A stretch of DNA of 64,000 nucleotides from Psoroptes ovis (lineage: Eukaryota; Arthropoda; Arachnida; Sarcoptiformes; Psoroptidae), in contig PQWQ01000014.1 in assembly GCA_002943765.1 (NCBI GenBank), positions 620,001-684,000 of the forward strand. Reading direction: 5' to 3'. The notes under the pieces are model-generated. The model ran no database searches. It worked only from the letters and a program-made list of their open reading frames with translations, and had not been told where the DNA came from. The position numbers and the translations under genes are program-made. This document shows positions 48,148 through 61,148 of this stretch, in pieces (position 1 is the first letter of the stretch; each line of letters begins with the position of its first letter).

Positions 48148-51100
48148 AATAATATTCAGCTATGAATATTATATAATAATGATTTATCAAAATATAAATG
48201 AATTTGAAACAAAAAATAATAATTTGTAAAATATTCGAAACAATTAATCATCAAGGCTTTTGAATTATAGAATTATCATTATCTATTTTGATGATATATA
48301 TTTGATTATATTTGCCATCATCACATTGATTGAAATAAATAAAAAACCGCAAACCATTTTTTTCATTTCCTATTTTATTTTTCTTGTTTTTTTTTTTGAC
48401 ATATTCAAAATTCATTGCTATTGTTCTCTCTGTGTTTCCTTGATCGAAACACTAGAAAATAATCTTATATGCATATCTCTTTATCATTTCCATACTCTTT
48501 TCAACACTAAAATTAATTCCAATTACAATATTATCATATCATTTGAAAAAAATGACAAACAATAAAAAAAGAAATTAAGACAATTGTCATCACTCTGTGT
48601 ATGAATGTTATTATTTTAACCCATTCAATTCACTTTAGTAATGTCCTGGTATAATTATTGAATGGTCATTTTTTACGCATTTTTTTTCATTCGTAGAAAA
48701 ATTTAAATTCATTCATCAAACAATAGGAACGTGCAACAATCAGCTACTATGATCATCGTCTTTATTTTCAAAATAACACAATTGGCTGAGTTATGATGAA
48801 CCATTGTTGTTTTTCCACATTAATTTGAATATTCATAAGGTACTTAGTACGCCAATCGTAATTGTAATTAATGCGGTTTTGGCAATCCAAATCAGTGTAA
48901 ATGAAATGAAATTGAATAATTAAAAAATTATTTTTTGTGAGAACGAAACTGACAAATGAAACAGTGCCATTTAACCCATTCGTTTCGAAGAATAGTCATT
49001 TTGAATTGAATGGCCTGAATCGACTGATGAATCAATGAAATAATTATGAGAATTGTTGGTTTTTATTCATCCTAATTTCTCATCTGAAATCATCCGTTTT
49101 TCTTTGTTTGTTTCTGAACATAATTAGATTAAATTAATCAAATGATTGATTATTATCCATTGACCAGAATGATTGAAATTTCATCTCTTCATATTGGCAA
49201 TAATAATACCCTAAAAACCGGAAAATATTTTCTCTTTTGAAAAAAAATAAAAACCATTTATCGATCTATTGTTAATCGATATCTATAATTGAAAAGCAAA
49301 AAAAATGAAAATATCGATCATCAATTCATTAATCATTTAATTTAATTTTTATTATTATTTTATTTTATTATTGAAAAATCAACAAAATTGAATGAAAACA
49401 AATAAACAAACAAAACCGAAATGAAAACAATCTTTTAAGGCGTCGATAATAATGATGATGATGATAATGGCAAAATATTAATTGACCTAATTATGGAACT
49501 AATATGGAAATACAAAAAGAAAAATGTCAAAATATCGTCTCATTTATATTCACAGTTAAAGTGTGTGTGTGTGTGTATGATTTTGATCGATTTATCAATC
49601 AAATAAAATGAATGATAGAAGACAATTGAATTGTGTAATTAATTCTTTGATGATTAATTAATTTATATCCTAAATAATTAGAAGTTCTACCAGATAATTT
49701 AAATTTCAAATCATTAAAAACCGAAATTTTTAATGATTTAATTACGCAATAATTTCAATTATTAATGATTTTTTCATGATGCTTACATTTTCAAAGATGA
49801 ACCATATGGCCATAAATTATTTGGAAAAAAGTCTAACGACGATTATAATTGATGAACAACAACGTATCACAAGGTTATAGATGTGTGCGAAACAGGTGTT
49901 TTTTTTTCGATGTTCGATTAGGACCTTGAATTATTTATCAAAAAACTAGTGATAATTGGAGAAAATTGGGCAATAATTTCAATTTTTTTAAATCATAATA
50001 ATAATAATAATATTTTTATTATAATCATATTCATATATATTTCATTTTTTTAATAATGATAATAATATTTATAATTAATAATCAATAGATCAATGTGAAT
50101 GTTTTATGAAATGAATGAAATAAAATGAATGAATGAATGATTTTATATGTGTGTAAATTGAATTGTGTATTGCTTTTGTAAATGATAAAATTTTTTTCTA
50201 AAAATTTATACGTGAACATAGGTTCTAACCTTTGCAAGGGGTGAAAACAAAAAGGATTCAAAGATAAAATAATGTTTTGAAAATTGTGTAAATAGTATAA
50301 TTGCATCCTATTCTTCATCTTTGTTTCTAGTAAATTTGAGACCTAATTTTCAATGAAAATCATCTATTATCATTGATTTTCTACATACATACATACATAC
50401 ATAAAGACAAGCGAAAATTTAGATTTTTTTTTTTGAATAAAATTGAAAAATTTTCACCTACTTTCGATGTTTGTTTGTTTGTTTTACATATTAGACTAAT
50501 ATTTAGATATATTTATAAATTTATAAATCAACGAAAAATCTAATCTATAATCTCTAAAAGGGGAAAATGATTTTGCTTTTTTTTGAAAATTTTGTGGGCG
50601 CCATGCTGAATATGTGTGCAGTTGTGTGAGAGGTGTGTGTGTGTTTGTGATAAATCATTTGAATGCAGATGGACAAGGTGATGAGAACAATTTTAGTTTG
50701 TTTGTTGGTTGTTTGAACATGATGATGATGGCGTTGATGACTGTTTGATGATGACTATGAAAGTGATGTGGTGAATGACAGAAAAATGTTTTAAAACATA
50801 AACAGAAAACAAACAAAAAAAAATTAATATCAACAGATGATTTGCAATGATGATGATTATGAGGTGATGACCCTTCTTATTAATTATTCAAATTAAAAAT
50901 TATCGATTATTATTCATTCGTTTGGATTACTTGAAATGAATGGTAATGCAAAGCATGATCATAATAAATGATGAATGAATGCTGATGATAATGATAAAAC
51001 GAGAATAAATGATCCGAAATTGACTCGAGTTGCAGAGAATAATGATGATGATGATTATGTGTATATGATTATTATTTTGTGTGTGTTTATAATTTGTATA

Positions 51101-51490
51101 AATGAATATCAGCAATAATTACACATTGAATATTGGATAACTGATCGTTCGATCGATCATCAGATTTTCTGTTTACTTGTTGAGTATGTGGTTGTCATCA
51201 TTGTTGTTGTTGTAAAATATATGGCAGCCTGATCCAAAATTTTTTTTCTTAATCAATTTCCAGTATTGCAACGAATATATCAGTGTTTAGCATCTGTGTA
51301 TTTGAGTGTGTTTGGCGTATGTATGAATGTGTTGACCGTGAATTGTTGCTTGAGAATATTTATATATTTTTTTCAGAAAATATACACAGAAAAATTAAAA
51401 AATTAAAAAAAAAAAATTATGAAATTTGAAGAAATCACTAAAACGAAAAAAAAGGAGAAAAAAAAAGAAAAAAAAATATTTGATTAATTA
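48148..51490. other. Long non-coding interval between LSM4 and the CK1 gene
   Basis: About 3.3 kb with no supported gene. It holds a GT run at 49561-49576, a (CATA)n run at about 50382-50402, another GT run near 50633-50644, and many homopolymer tracts. Two TTTAACCCATT sites lie at 48615-48625 and 48970-48980. The right part probably includes the 3' UTR of the CK1 gene. A 101-codon hydrophobic frame at 48260 looks like AT-rich noise. Confidence 0.5.
49561..49576. repeat. (GT)8 microsatellite
   Basis: Eight uninterrupted GT units in the LSM4-CK1 interval. Confidence 0.85.
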
Positions 51491-52618
51491 TTATTTCTTT
51501 TCGAATAAACCATCATGATGTAAATGTGTAGAATCAGATTGTTGCATTTGTTGTTGTGGTTGTTGTTGTTGATGATGATGTGATTGTGGTTGTTGTGACT
51601 GATGTTGTTGTAATTGTTGTTGTTTATTTGTTGTAATTTTTGCATTTACCATATTGTTTGTGAAATTATTACTATTATTACTACTGTTATTATCGATAGC
51701 AGCACGCCTTTCAATTTCTTTACGTATCGTCCAATCATATTCATAATCATATTCATAATGATGACTACGAAATAATATTCTAAATAATTGTCGTAGATAC
51801 ATATAATCAGGATCTTCTTCAAAACGTAACCCGCGACAATAATTTAAAAACATTTGAAATTCAGCTGGATAACCTAAACATAATGCTTCGATTGGTGTTG
51901 ACATTTTTCTTTCAGTAATACGATCATATTTTTGTTTTTTATTCGATGCTTTTAAACCTTGCCATGGTAATGAACCTCGTAGAAAATATAATAATACATA
52001 ACCGAATGATTCTAGATCATCACGACGACTTTGTTCAATACCTAGATGTGCATTTACAGATGCATAACGTGCTGTACCAGTTAAATGTTTATCTTCACGA
52101 TAATCAATATGTTTGCCGGTACGCACATCATAATATTTTTTAGCTAAACCAAAATCAATTAAATAAACACGTGGTGAAAAACGACCAATGCCCATTAAGA
52201 AATTATCTGGTTTTATATCACGATGAATATAACCACGTGAATGTAAATATTCAATTCGTATTAACATTTGATCAGCAAGCATTAGAACTGTTTTTAATGA
52301 AAAACGTCGACGACAATATGTGAATAGATCCTCTAATGATGGACCTAATAGATCGATGATCATTATTTGATAATTTTTTTCAATACCAAAATATCTTAAC
52401 ATTGGAAAACCGAAACAATTTTGTATCGATTTATATACATGTGCTTCATAACGTAATTGTGGATGTCTTGCTGCAACCGGTTCCACTTTAACGGCAACAT
52501 CTTCACCATTTTGTAAATTAATTGCACGATATATATCGCCAAATGAACCAGCACCAATCGGACGTATTATACGATATTTATCACCAACAACAGTATTACA
52601 AAGATTTGATTTGGACAT
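51491..52618 (-). CDS. CSNK1A1: Casein kinase I alpha-like Ser/Thr kinase, intronless
   Basis: A single exon of 375 residues. The kinase domain spans about 13-285: glycine loop IGAGSFGDIY, VAIK-type Lys in VAVKVEP, catalytic loop HRDIKPDNFLMG, DFG in LIDFGLAKKY, and the CK1 signature LTGTARYASVNAHLG. The block MSTPIEALCLGYPAEFQMFL, then YCRGLRFEEDPDYMYLRQLF, points to the alpha type. CK1-alpha primes beta-catenin and acts in Hedgehog, clock and other signalling. The tail is unusual: a Tyr/Asp patch, an Asn run and a long Gln/His run. Numerous substitutions at otherwise conserved alpha positions and the lack of introns suggest a divergent paralogue or retrocopy. A strong TTAAAACAG acceptor just upstream (52720-52722) suggests a spliced 5' UTR. 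Confidence 0.9.
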   Translation of the reverse strand: MSKSNLCNTVVGDKYRIIRPIGAGSFGDIYRAINLQNGEDVAVKVEPVAARHPQLRYEAHVYKSIQNCFGFPMLRYFGIEKNYQIMIIDLLGPSLEDLFTYCRRRFSLKTVLMLADQMLIRIEYLHSRGYIHRDIKPDNFLMGIGRFSPRVYLIDFGLAKKYYDVRTGKHIDYREDKHLTGTARYASVNAHLGIEQSRRDDLESFGYVLLYFLRGSLPWQGLKASNKKQKYDRITERKMSTPIEALCLGYPAEFQMFLNYCRGLRFEEDPDYMYLRQLFRILFRSHHYEYDYEYDWTIRKEIERRAAIDNNSSNNSNNFTNNMVNAKITTNKQQQLQQHQSQQPQSHHHQQQQPQQQMQQSDSTHLHHDGLFEKK

Positions 52619-53750
52619 TTTTAATATTTATTTTTTATTTTAGTCTTATTAATTTATTTATGAATAATTAAAATAATAACAGCCAATTTTATGACCAAGT
52701 GTCAATATTAAATTGTAATCTGTTTTAAGAAAAATAAAAATAAAATATTAGTAATCAAAATCTACATTTTTAAAAACCAGAAAAATTACATAAATCATAA
52801 ATAATCATCAACAAACGGATTTAAAAACATTGTTATTACTATAAATCAGAGAAATATGATATTAAAAAAAAAAATAATGATGAATCAATACATATATCAA
52901 TCAATGTATACCGATGATGGTGACCAACTATTACATACTCTACAAACACATGAATGGATAATCATCATCATCAACAAAACAACAAAAAAACAATGCAATA
53001 AATGATCAAATAAATGAAATACAAAACATAAAAAACAATGAAAACAGTTTTTTTTTAATCATCCATCAAATCTGAAATATTTTTATTTTTGAAAAAAAAA
53101 CAAATGTATAACGAGATTAATTCCTTTTTGAAAAAATTTTTCAAGAAATTTAATTTTTTAGATTTAATATTTTTCTTTGATTTATATGTTCCGAACCGAT
53201 TGATTGATTGATGATTGATCAAAAAAATAAAAATAAAAACAATAACAACTGATGAAACTATCAGTATTAGATGAAGACTATTGATATGTATTAGACACAA
53301 AATATACGATCAATAATAATACAAAATATAACAAATGTTTTCTCCTATTTTACATTACATTAGATTTGCTTTGTTTTTTTAAATATTTTTTCAAACGTTT
53401 GTAGATAAATATAATAATAAAAAAACGATTGATTGAAACAATATATAAATAAATAAATGAAATGAAATGAAACAAAACACATTTTTATATCTCATCAATG
53501 TTTTTTTGTATGTATTAATGTTTGTAATTGGTAATAATCTAGTCTATTGATTTACACAGAAACATGCAAACAGAAACAGAAACAGAAACACACACACACA
53601 CAGACACAACAACAACACAACCATCCCAAAATCTTTCATATATATTTTCCATTTTCAAATTGATAATGTTGATGATGATGATGATTAAAATAATCGAGAT
53701 TATTGATAATAATAAGCTGTGACATGTATAAACATACATACAAATAAACG

Positions 53751-53774
53751 TATGATGATGATGATGATGATGAT
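53751..53774. repeat. (ATG)8 microsatellite
   Basis: Eight uninterrupted ATG units in the non-coding interval upstream of the CK1 gene; likely polymorphic. Confidence 0.85.
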
Positions 53775-56700
53775 GTATCTATATCTATCTTGATATGCAT
53801 TTATTTGTATGTGTGTTTGCATGTTTGAATGCTGCAAAGATTTGAAAGCAAAAATAAAATAAAAACTCACCAAACACATTATCATCATCATCATAAAGAT
53901 CCCAATGGTGTTTTTAGTGTTTCTGGCTGTGTAATTCTCTAACCAAACATCAAACATCAAACAACAAGTTAAAATCAATGAAAAATTAATAATTTTGTTT
54001 TTCTATCTCCCATTTCATTCAAATCGAAATTATAAAAATATAAACTCAACATCAGTATGTATGTTGATGTGATTATTTGATGATGATGATGATGATAATA
54101 TTGAGGTTAGACAGTTTTTATTTTTTTTTCTTGGTGATAGACACCAATAATCAGCCAAACAACTATGGATACTTCTGTTGCTTTATTTTCACTTGTAAAT
54201 TTGTTTCGTTTTTTTTTCAATTTTCTAAGACTTAAAGACAATTTTCAAAGATGTTTATTTTTGATTTTGATTTGAAAATAATTATCGATTGCATGTATTA
54301 ATAAAAATGAATGTAAATGAAAAGAAAATAAACTACTTGTTTGATCATTTCAAATGATTTCAAAAAAAATTTTCAAAGCATTTTTTTTATAAAAATAAAA
54401 GGATAATCTCAGATGAAAAATTATTGAAATAAAATCAAAGCAAATATTTGTCGTTTCATAACATAATCGAGGGGTTTTGAACAGCTAGTTGACCTTTTCG
54501 AAATTCTTTGAAATATTTAAATTATTTTCCAGCATTCAAGGCAATCATTCATTGAGGAAACATTCAAAGATTGCTGATGATAATTCAATGAAACCATAGA
54601 ATTTCTTTTTTTCAAATTGAAATTTAAAATATTAAGATCAACTTTCATTCCTTTCAATTCATTCATATTCATTTCATTTTATTTTATTTTTTTGTCCTGA
54701 AAAATATAAATGAATAAAATAAATACTTACAATGATAATGATAATATTCTTAGATCGTTGAAAAGATGCAGAAAGGATTTCAATTAAATTCAGCCATTTT
54801 TTTACTTATTCTTGTCGATTTTTTATGTCAAATTGTTTCATCTTTGGGTTGTTTTTTTGTCATATCAACTAATTTTAAAATTAATCATTGATCTAGAATT
54901 GTTGAATATTCAAAAATAATTTCAAATGGTTGCAATTTGGATGAAATTAGACGTATTCATTCATTTATTCATTATAATTGATGATAATTATTATTTTTAA
55001 TTATAAAAACAACAAAAAGAAAATTTTAAAAATATTTTTGTTTTGAGCAAAAATTATTTTAAAAAAAAAGAAAGAAAAACATTTGCTCAACACCGACACA
55101 CACATAGACACAGACAAATACGATTAAAAGAATGTAAACACAACACAACAAAACACAAAATTTCGAAAAAAACAAAATAGAAAAATAATAAATCGAGCAA
55201 CAAAACAAACAAACAAACAGCGAAAACAATTGTAGATTAATTTATTAATTCTTTTTGAAAAATTTTTTCCGATGAATAAATTGATGAAAATGTTGAATTC
55301 TGATGGCAGAAATTACAGGGCAAAAAATTCGGTAGAAATCAATGAAAAATCATTCAAATAAAATCGATTGGAATTTTTTTTGATTGAAATAAAATTTCAA
55401 TAATTTTTTAATTAATGATGATATTTTGTTTTGTTGTTATTGTTGTTGTTGTTGTTGATGCTGCTCATGTATTTTCGGTTGATGATGATGATGATGTTTT
55501 ATTATTATTTTTTCCTCTCATTTTTTTTTTGTTCAATATTGACGATTGATTATAATAATAATGGTAATAATTTTTATGATAAAAAACAATAATAATAATG
55601 ATGGTGGTAATGTATATTGTTGTTTTTGGTCGATGTTTTTCGCTGTTGTTTTTCGTTGTAGGAATCAATGAATGAATGATGATAATAATAATTTTAAAGT
55701 AAATAAAGAGCTCAAAAAAATGTAAATATTAAAATTTTTTCATTTCATTTCATTTCATTTGATCATCGTCGTTATTTTTTCAATGAAAAAAAATTTATTA
55801 AAAAAATAAAATAAAATCATTTATTTTATTTTAATTTATTTTATTCATTCATTCATTTAGTTTGTTCAATTCATTCATTTCGTTCATTTCATAGCTATTT
55901 TATTTGCTTCTCGTTTTTCTTTTATTATATTTTTCATTTAATAAATATTACGTATGTCGTTTTTTAGCTATTTTACAGTTTATTTTCATTTATTTTTATT
56001 TGGTTTCATTTCGTTGTTTGTTTGTTGTTGTTTTTGTAGAAAAATTTTAGTACTCAAATATATCAATGAAATATCATTATACGCGTATGTCCAATATGAA
56101 AATAATTGTAGAAAATAGTTATCATTTTTGTGTTTTTTGCAATGGCCGTGTTTATATTAAAACATTTATTATTGTATTTTTTTTCATTATTTTTTCAATT
56201 TTTGATGATGTGTATGTCGAAAGATATACATTTTTCCGAAGCATTTTTTCGCTGTATTTTTCTATGCATTCAATTGTATAATCTTCGACAAGCTCTTTGA
56301 GCAAAACATAAATCAGCACACACAAACACACAGACACAGGTTGTAGAAGTATAATGATCAATCCGATGCGTTGCTTTTTTTTCTATATCATTTGATTTCA
56401 AAGAGTTTTAGCTCATATATTATTTGGCTCAATATATTTCTTTTGGGAGCCATTGGAAGAGATATATATATTCACAATATATATTTGGTTGGAAGAAGCA
56501 TTTTTTTTTTACAAATGAATTTCAAATATTGAATGAGTTTGCAGTTTTAAATGTTATTTTTTTCCATTTATTTTTGGTTGTAAAAGGATTTTTCCCGTTT
56601 CTTTTTCACAAATATTTTCTTGTGATGAACAACACAACACATTGACATTTTCTTTTGAATTTCTTTGAAGATATTTTTTTATTATTTTTACTCTTCTCGA

Positions 56701-58416
56701 CTTACAGTTACACACATTCAAATTTTTATGTTTGAGATTCCAACATGGAAAAAACACACATATAGCAGGGAAAAAAGTGGCAGTAAATGAATGATTCTTT
56801 GCATTCAAATATTATATTCACTTGATCTATTAGCCGTAGAGTTTTAACATATTTATATTAGTTTGACAAAATGCTTTGAATGAATGAAGATGAAAGATGA
56901 GAATTTTTTTTATTTGAATTTTATTATTATCATATTCATTCATTCATTTATCAGTTTTACCAGCGAATAATAATAATAATAATAATTTGAAACCTGATAA
57001 ATAAATTTATATTCTTGTTATTGTTTTTTGTTTTGTTTATTTATTCATTGAATTTTATTATCATGAATTTAATTGATGAACCTTCATTTATTTATTTATT
57101 TTTTCCGAAATGTTCAAGGATTCAAGTTTCCTATTCTATTTTTTCATTTATTAATCGGATTTTCAGAAATTTTACATGCGCTTTTGTGACAGACAATAAA
57201 ACAATATTTCTCACTTATGTTGGTATATATAAGCGGTAGATGGATTCACAATTAATTAATTATAATACATTCGTCTTCATTTGTGAACATTGAATCTAAT
57301 GAACCAGATAGCTAAAAACGTAAATTTGAAAAAAAACAATTGATAATCACAATCACAATAAAATCAATTTGTGGTAATGAATTAGTATTATCTGGCCATG
57401 GCCGAAATATATTCACCAATCATAATAATTTTATTATTATTTACACGTTGCAAAAAAAAAATATAAAAATAAATTTATAATCTGGTGCATTCATCATTTT
57501 GCCATGTTTTATGATGATTATCGTTATTATTACAATTATTATTATTCACTTGTTTGTTGTGTCAAGGAAAATTTTTGCACAAATATTTTTGAGGATTGTG
57601 GAAATTTTCTCATTGTTTTTCTATGACGATGATTATAATAATGATGATGAGCTTGAATATAGAAATACAGGGGAAAAAAATTGAAAAATCTGACCTCGTC
57701 GGATATTTTTTTTTTTCATTTGCAATGCAACCACGAACAAAAATGATGAGAAATTTAAAAATAAAAAGACGAAGACCTTCCCGATTATTTTTGAGTTTGT
57801 TTATTTGTTTATTTTTAATTTACAGAGGCGTTTTTGTTTTGTATTTTTTTTTCTCGACATCTTACATTACTTCAATATATATATTGATTACTTAATATAG
57901 AAATCATTAAAATAGAAATTAATCATTATTATTATTATTATTTTTCAAAGCTTTGGACATTTTTTAAAAAAAAATTTCAGATTGAAATTTTGCTAATGAG
58001 CACAAATGCCAAGAATTATTTCAAAGTTTGTTTTCATTTATTTTGATGGATTTATTTTTTTAGATTTTCAATCTTTTTTCTGATTTAAACGGATAGAGTA
58101 ACAAGGAAGATAAAGAAGAAATGAAAAACACTTTTGCATTAATCAGTTTGATTGATTGATTCAAATGAAATTTGAAAACAAAATTGACATGAAAATTTTG
58201 ATTTTTTTTTTTTTTTTTTTGAATTTTTGAATTTAAATTTTTGAAATACAGGTGGTAAATGACATCTTTGTATCTGTGATTTCTTTTTTCTATTTGTCAG
58301 AAACAAATTTTACAAGATTATCTTTGAGATAATGTTTGTTTTTTTGATTTTTTTTCAAATGTCAAAAATAGAATTGTAAATATTTCGCTCCGAATTTTTT
58401 TTTTGAATTAATTCGA

Positions 58417-58449
58417 CTATTTCAACCCATTAGGCAAAGTGTGAAATAG
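58417..58449. promoter_or_regulatory. Inverted repeat CTATTTCA..TGAAATAG upstream of STT3A
   Basis: Perfect 8-bp arms with a 17-base spacer, 120-152 bases before the STT3A ATG. The left side reads CTATTTCAACCCATTA, 15 of 16 identical to the sequence at 42781-42796 in the HCCS/ATG5 promoter. Confidence 0.4.
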
Positions 58450-58568
58450 CCGCCTTGAAAAAAAATGACAATCCAAAGTATTCTTCTCCTATTCTTATTT
58501 TCTTTATTTTGGTTAATGGCACGTGGTTTAATTTAATTAAATTATTTTAATTAAAGATTGAAATTAAG

Positions 58569-60965
58569 ATGGGTATTTCAAGAAAAAATGGAATCCAACA
58601 AGCCTATGGTAAAAGTTTTCATAACTCATCCTCATCAACAGGAGCCATGCAGTCAGCTGCCAATGGTCAAAATAATAAAGATTCATTGGTTAGTTTGATG
58701 AAAATAACAATTTTAATCATGTCTGCTTTATTAGGTATTTACAAAATGTTTTTTCATAATTTCCGAATTTCAACAATGATTTTTTTTTTCAATTTTCAAG
58801 CATTTTGTGTCCGATTATTTTCTGTATTGCGTTTCGAAAGTGTCATTCATGAATTTGATCCTTATTTCAATTATCGTACAACAAAATTTTTGGCTGAGAA
58901 TGGTTTCTACAGTTTTCATAATTGGTTCGATGATCGTGCTTGGTATCCATTAGGCCGTATTATTGGCGGTACAATTTATCCAGGTTTAATGATAACATCG
59001 GCTGTAATATTCAATCTGCTTAATTTATTAAACATACCGGTCGATATTCGTAATATTTGTGTATTTTTAGCCCCATTATTTTCATCATTGACCACGATTG
59101 TTACATATGCATTGACTAAAGAATTATCCGATGAATCTTCTGGTTTAGTTGCAGCAGCAATGATATCGATCGTACCTGGATACATATCTCGTTCAGTTGC
59201 CGGTTCATATGATAATGAAGGAATAGCCATATTCTGTATGCTGTTTACCTATTATTTATGGATCAAATCTGTAAAAACTGGTCAAATATTTTGGTCATGT
59301 CTATGTTCATTGGCTTATTTTTATATGGTGTCATCATGGGGTGGTTATGTATTCTTGATCAATCTTATACCGTTACATGTATTTACATTGATCATAACTG
59401 GAAGATTTAGTAAACGAGTTTATATCGCTTATTCGATTATGTATTGTATTGGTACATTATTATCGATGCAGATACCATTTGTTGGTTTTCAACCAATACA
59501 ATCAAGTGAACATATGGCTGCATTTGGTGTGTTTGGTCTATGTCAATTGTATCAGTTCAGTAATTTTATACGTTCTAAATTGTCTGATGAAAATTACAAC
59601 ATATTGTTTCGTTCAATTGTATTATTTATTGGAATTGTTTCGCTGTCAGTAATTATAATATTGACAATTATTGGAAGTCAGTATTTTTTTTCATAATTCG
59701 ATTGATTTATTGTTTTTTAATGAATTTTTTCTTTCGACAGAAATATCACCATGGACTGGCCGTTTCTACTCATTATTAGATCCATCATATGCCAAAAACA
59801 ATATACCGATCATTGCATCAGTTTCTGAACATCAGCCAACATCATGGTCATCATTTTATTTTGATTTACAAATACTTGTGTTTCTATTTCCAGTTGGTCT
59901 CTATTTTTGCTTCAAGAATTTGACAGATTATAATATATTCATCATATTGTATGGAGTAACAAGTATTTATTTTGCTGTAAGTTAATTTAAATGTGATTAA
60001 AGAGAGATTAAGTCTTCATCTTTACTCATTTTGAACAGGGTGTAATGGTTCGTTTGATGTTAGTATTGGCACCAGTCATGTGCATATTATCTGGCATCGG
60101 TATATCAAAATTACTTTCAATATATTGCGGACATTTAGATTCAACAATGACCAGTCAATCAAATGCTAACTCAGAACGTAAACAAAAACGTAATAATGAA
60201 AATAATTCTTTTATGAAAAAAGAAGTAGCAACAGTGTTCATATTTGTTGTATCTGGTATGTTATTATCCTATGGTTACCATTGTATCTGGGTTACATCGG
60301 AAGCATATAGTTCACCATCAATCGTATTATCAGCGCGTACACATGATGGCAGTCGTATTATATTTGATGATTTTCGCGAAGCATATTATTGGTTGCGTAT
60401 GAATACACCAGAAGATGCTAAAATTATGTCATGGTGGGATTATGGATATCAGATTACAGCGATGGCCAATCGTACAATTCTTGTTGACAATAATACATGG
60501 AACAATACACATATTTCACGTGTTGGTCAAGCGATGGCATCGGATGAACAACATGCATATGAAATAATGAAAGAATTAGATGTTGATTATGTATTAGTCA
60601 TTTTCGGAGGTTTAACTGGATATTCATCGGATGATATTAATAAATTTTTATGGATGGTACGCATCGGTGGATCGACAGATCGTGGTCGTCACATTAAAGA
60701 ACAAGATTATTACACGAGTAATGGCGAATTTCGTGTTGACAAAGATGGTTCAAAAACATTATTGAATTGTTTAATGTACAAAATGTCTTATTATCGTTTT
60801 GGTTCAGTATACACTGAAACTGGCAAACCATCAGGCTATGATCGTGTGCGAGCTACCGAAATTGGTAATAAAGATTTTGAATTGGAAACATTGGATGAAG
60901 CATACACAACTGAACATTGGTTGGTTAGAATCTATAAAGTTAGAAAAATGCCAAATCGTGGTTGA
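58569..60965 (+). CDS. STT3A: STT3A-type oligosaccharyltransferase catalytic subunit
   Basis: Exons 58569-58734, 58801-59676, 59741-59976 and 60039-60965 give 734 residues (human STT3A 705). The N-terminal luminal loop has the metal-binding VIHEFDPYFNYRT. The central EL5 region contains FYSLLDPSYAKNNIPII and SVSEHQPTSW. The soluble catalytic domain has the WWDYG sequon-binding motif at residues 558-562 and ANRTILVDNNTWNNTHI. STT3 transfers the preassembled oligosaccharide to Asn in the ER. The sequence follows STT3A rather than STT3B through the C-terminal domain. The first intron is 66 bp, in frame and stop-free, so the unspliced form is also open; the family alignment favours splicing. The N-terminal 40 residues are a Ser/Asn/Gly-rich extension. 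Confidence 0.96.
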
Positions 60966-61038
60966 TATAATCGAAAAAAAATGTTTGTAAATATTTCTTT
61001 AGTGAGACACGTGTAAAATGAAATAACTTTGATGAAAT

Positions 61039-61044
61039 AATAAA
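61039..61044 (+). terminator. STT3A polyadenylation signal
   Basis: AATAAA 73 bases after the STT3A stop, in the 183-bp gap to the convergent CHRAC1 stop. Confidence 0.5.
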
Positions 61045-61148
61045 AATATTTTTTTTATTCGACAAATTTAACAAATAAAAATTCATTGAATACTGATATC
61101 ATTCGAAATTTGAAATATTTAAATATATTAGGTTGGACAAATTGAGTG

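Larger units (their letters stand above)
52619..58568. other. Six-kilobase non-coding interval between CK1 and STT3A
   Basis: No supported coding gene. On the CK1 side a minus-strand acceptor ends at 52720 (TTAAAACAG), and a strong minus-strand donor GTAAGTATT lies near 54729, so part may be 5' UTR intron. Repeats include CA at 53589-53602, (ATG)8 at 53751-53774, several GAT/AAT runs and a 19-T run at 58202-58220. Near its right end an inverted repeat shared with the HCCS/ATG5 region lies at 58417-58449. Short frames here are low-complexity Phe/Ile/Lys-rich noise. Confidence 0.5.

Noticed and set aside
48260..48565. 101-codon Ile/Phe-rich frame after LSM4
   Set aside because: Low-complexity hydrophobic translation of AT-rich DNA with no homology recognised and no promoter or splice support.
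53539..53978. Minus-strand frames with VCVSVSV and IIIIII runs
   Set aside because: Direct translations of CA and GAT microsatellites.
57015..57895. Several 60-99-codon plus-strand frames in the 6-kb interval
   Set aside because: Phe/Ile/Lys-rich translations of microsatellite and A/T tracts; random frames of this size are expected here.
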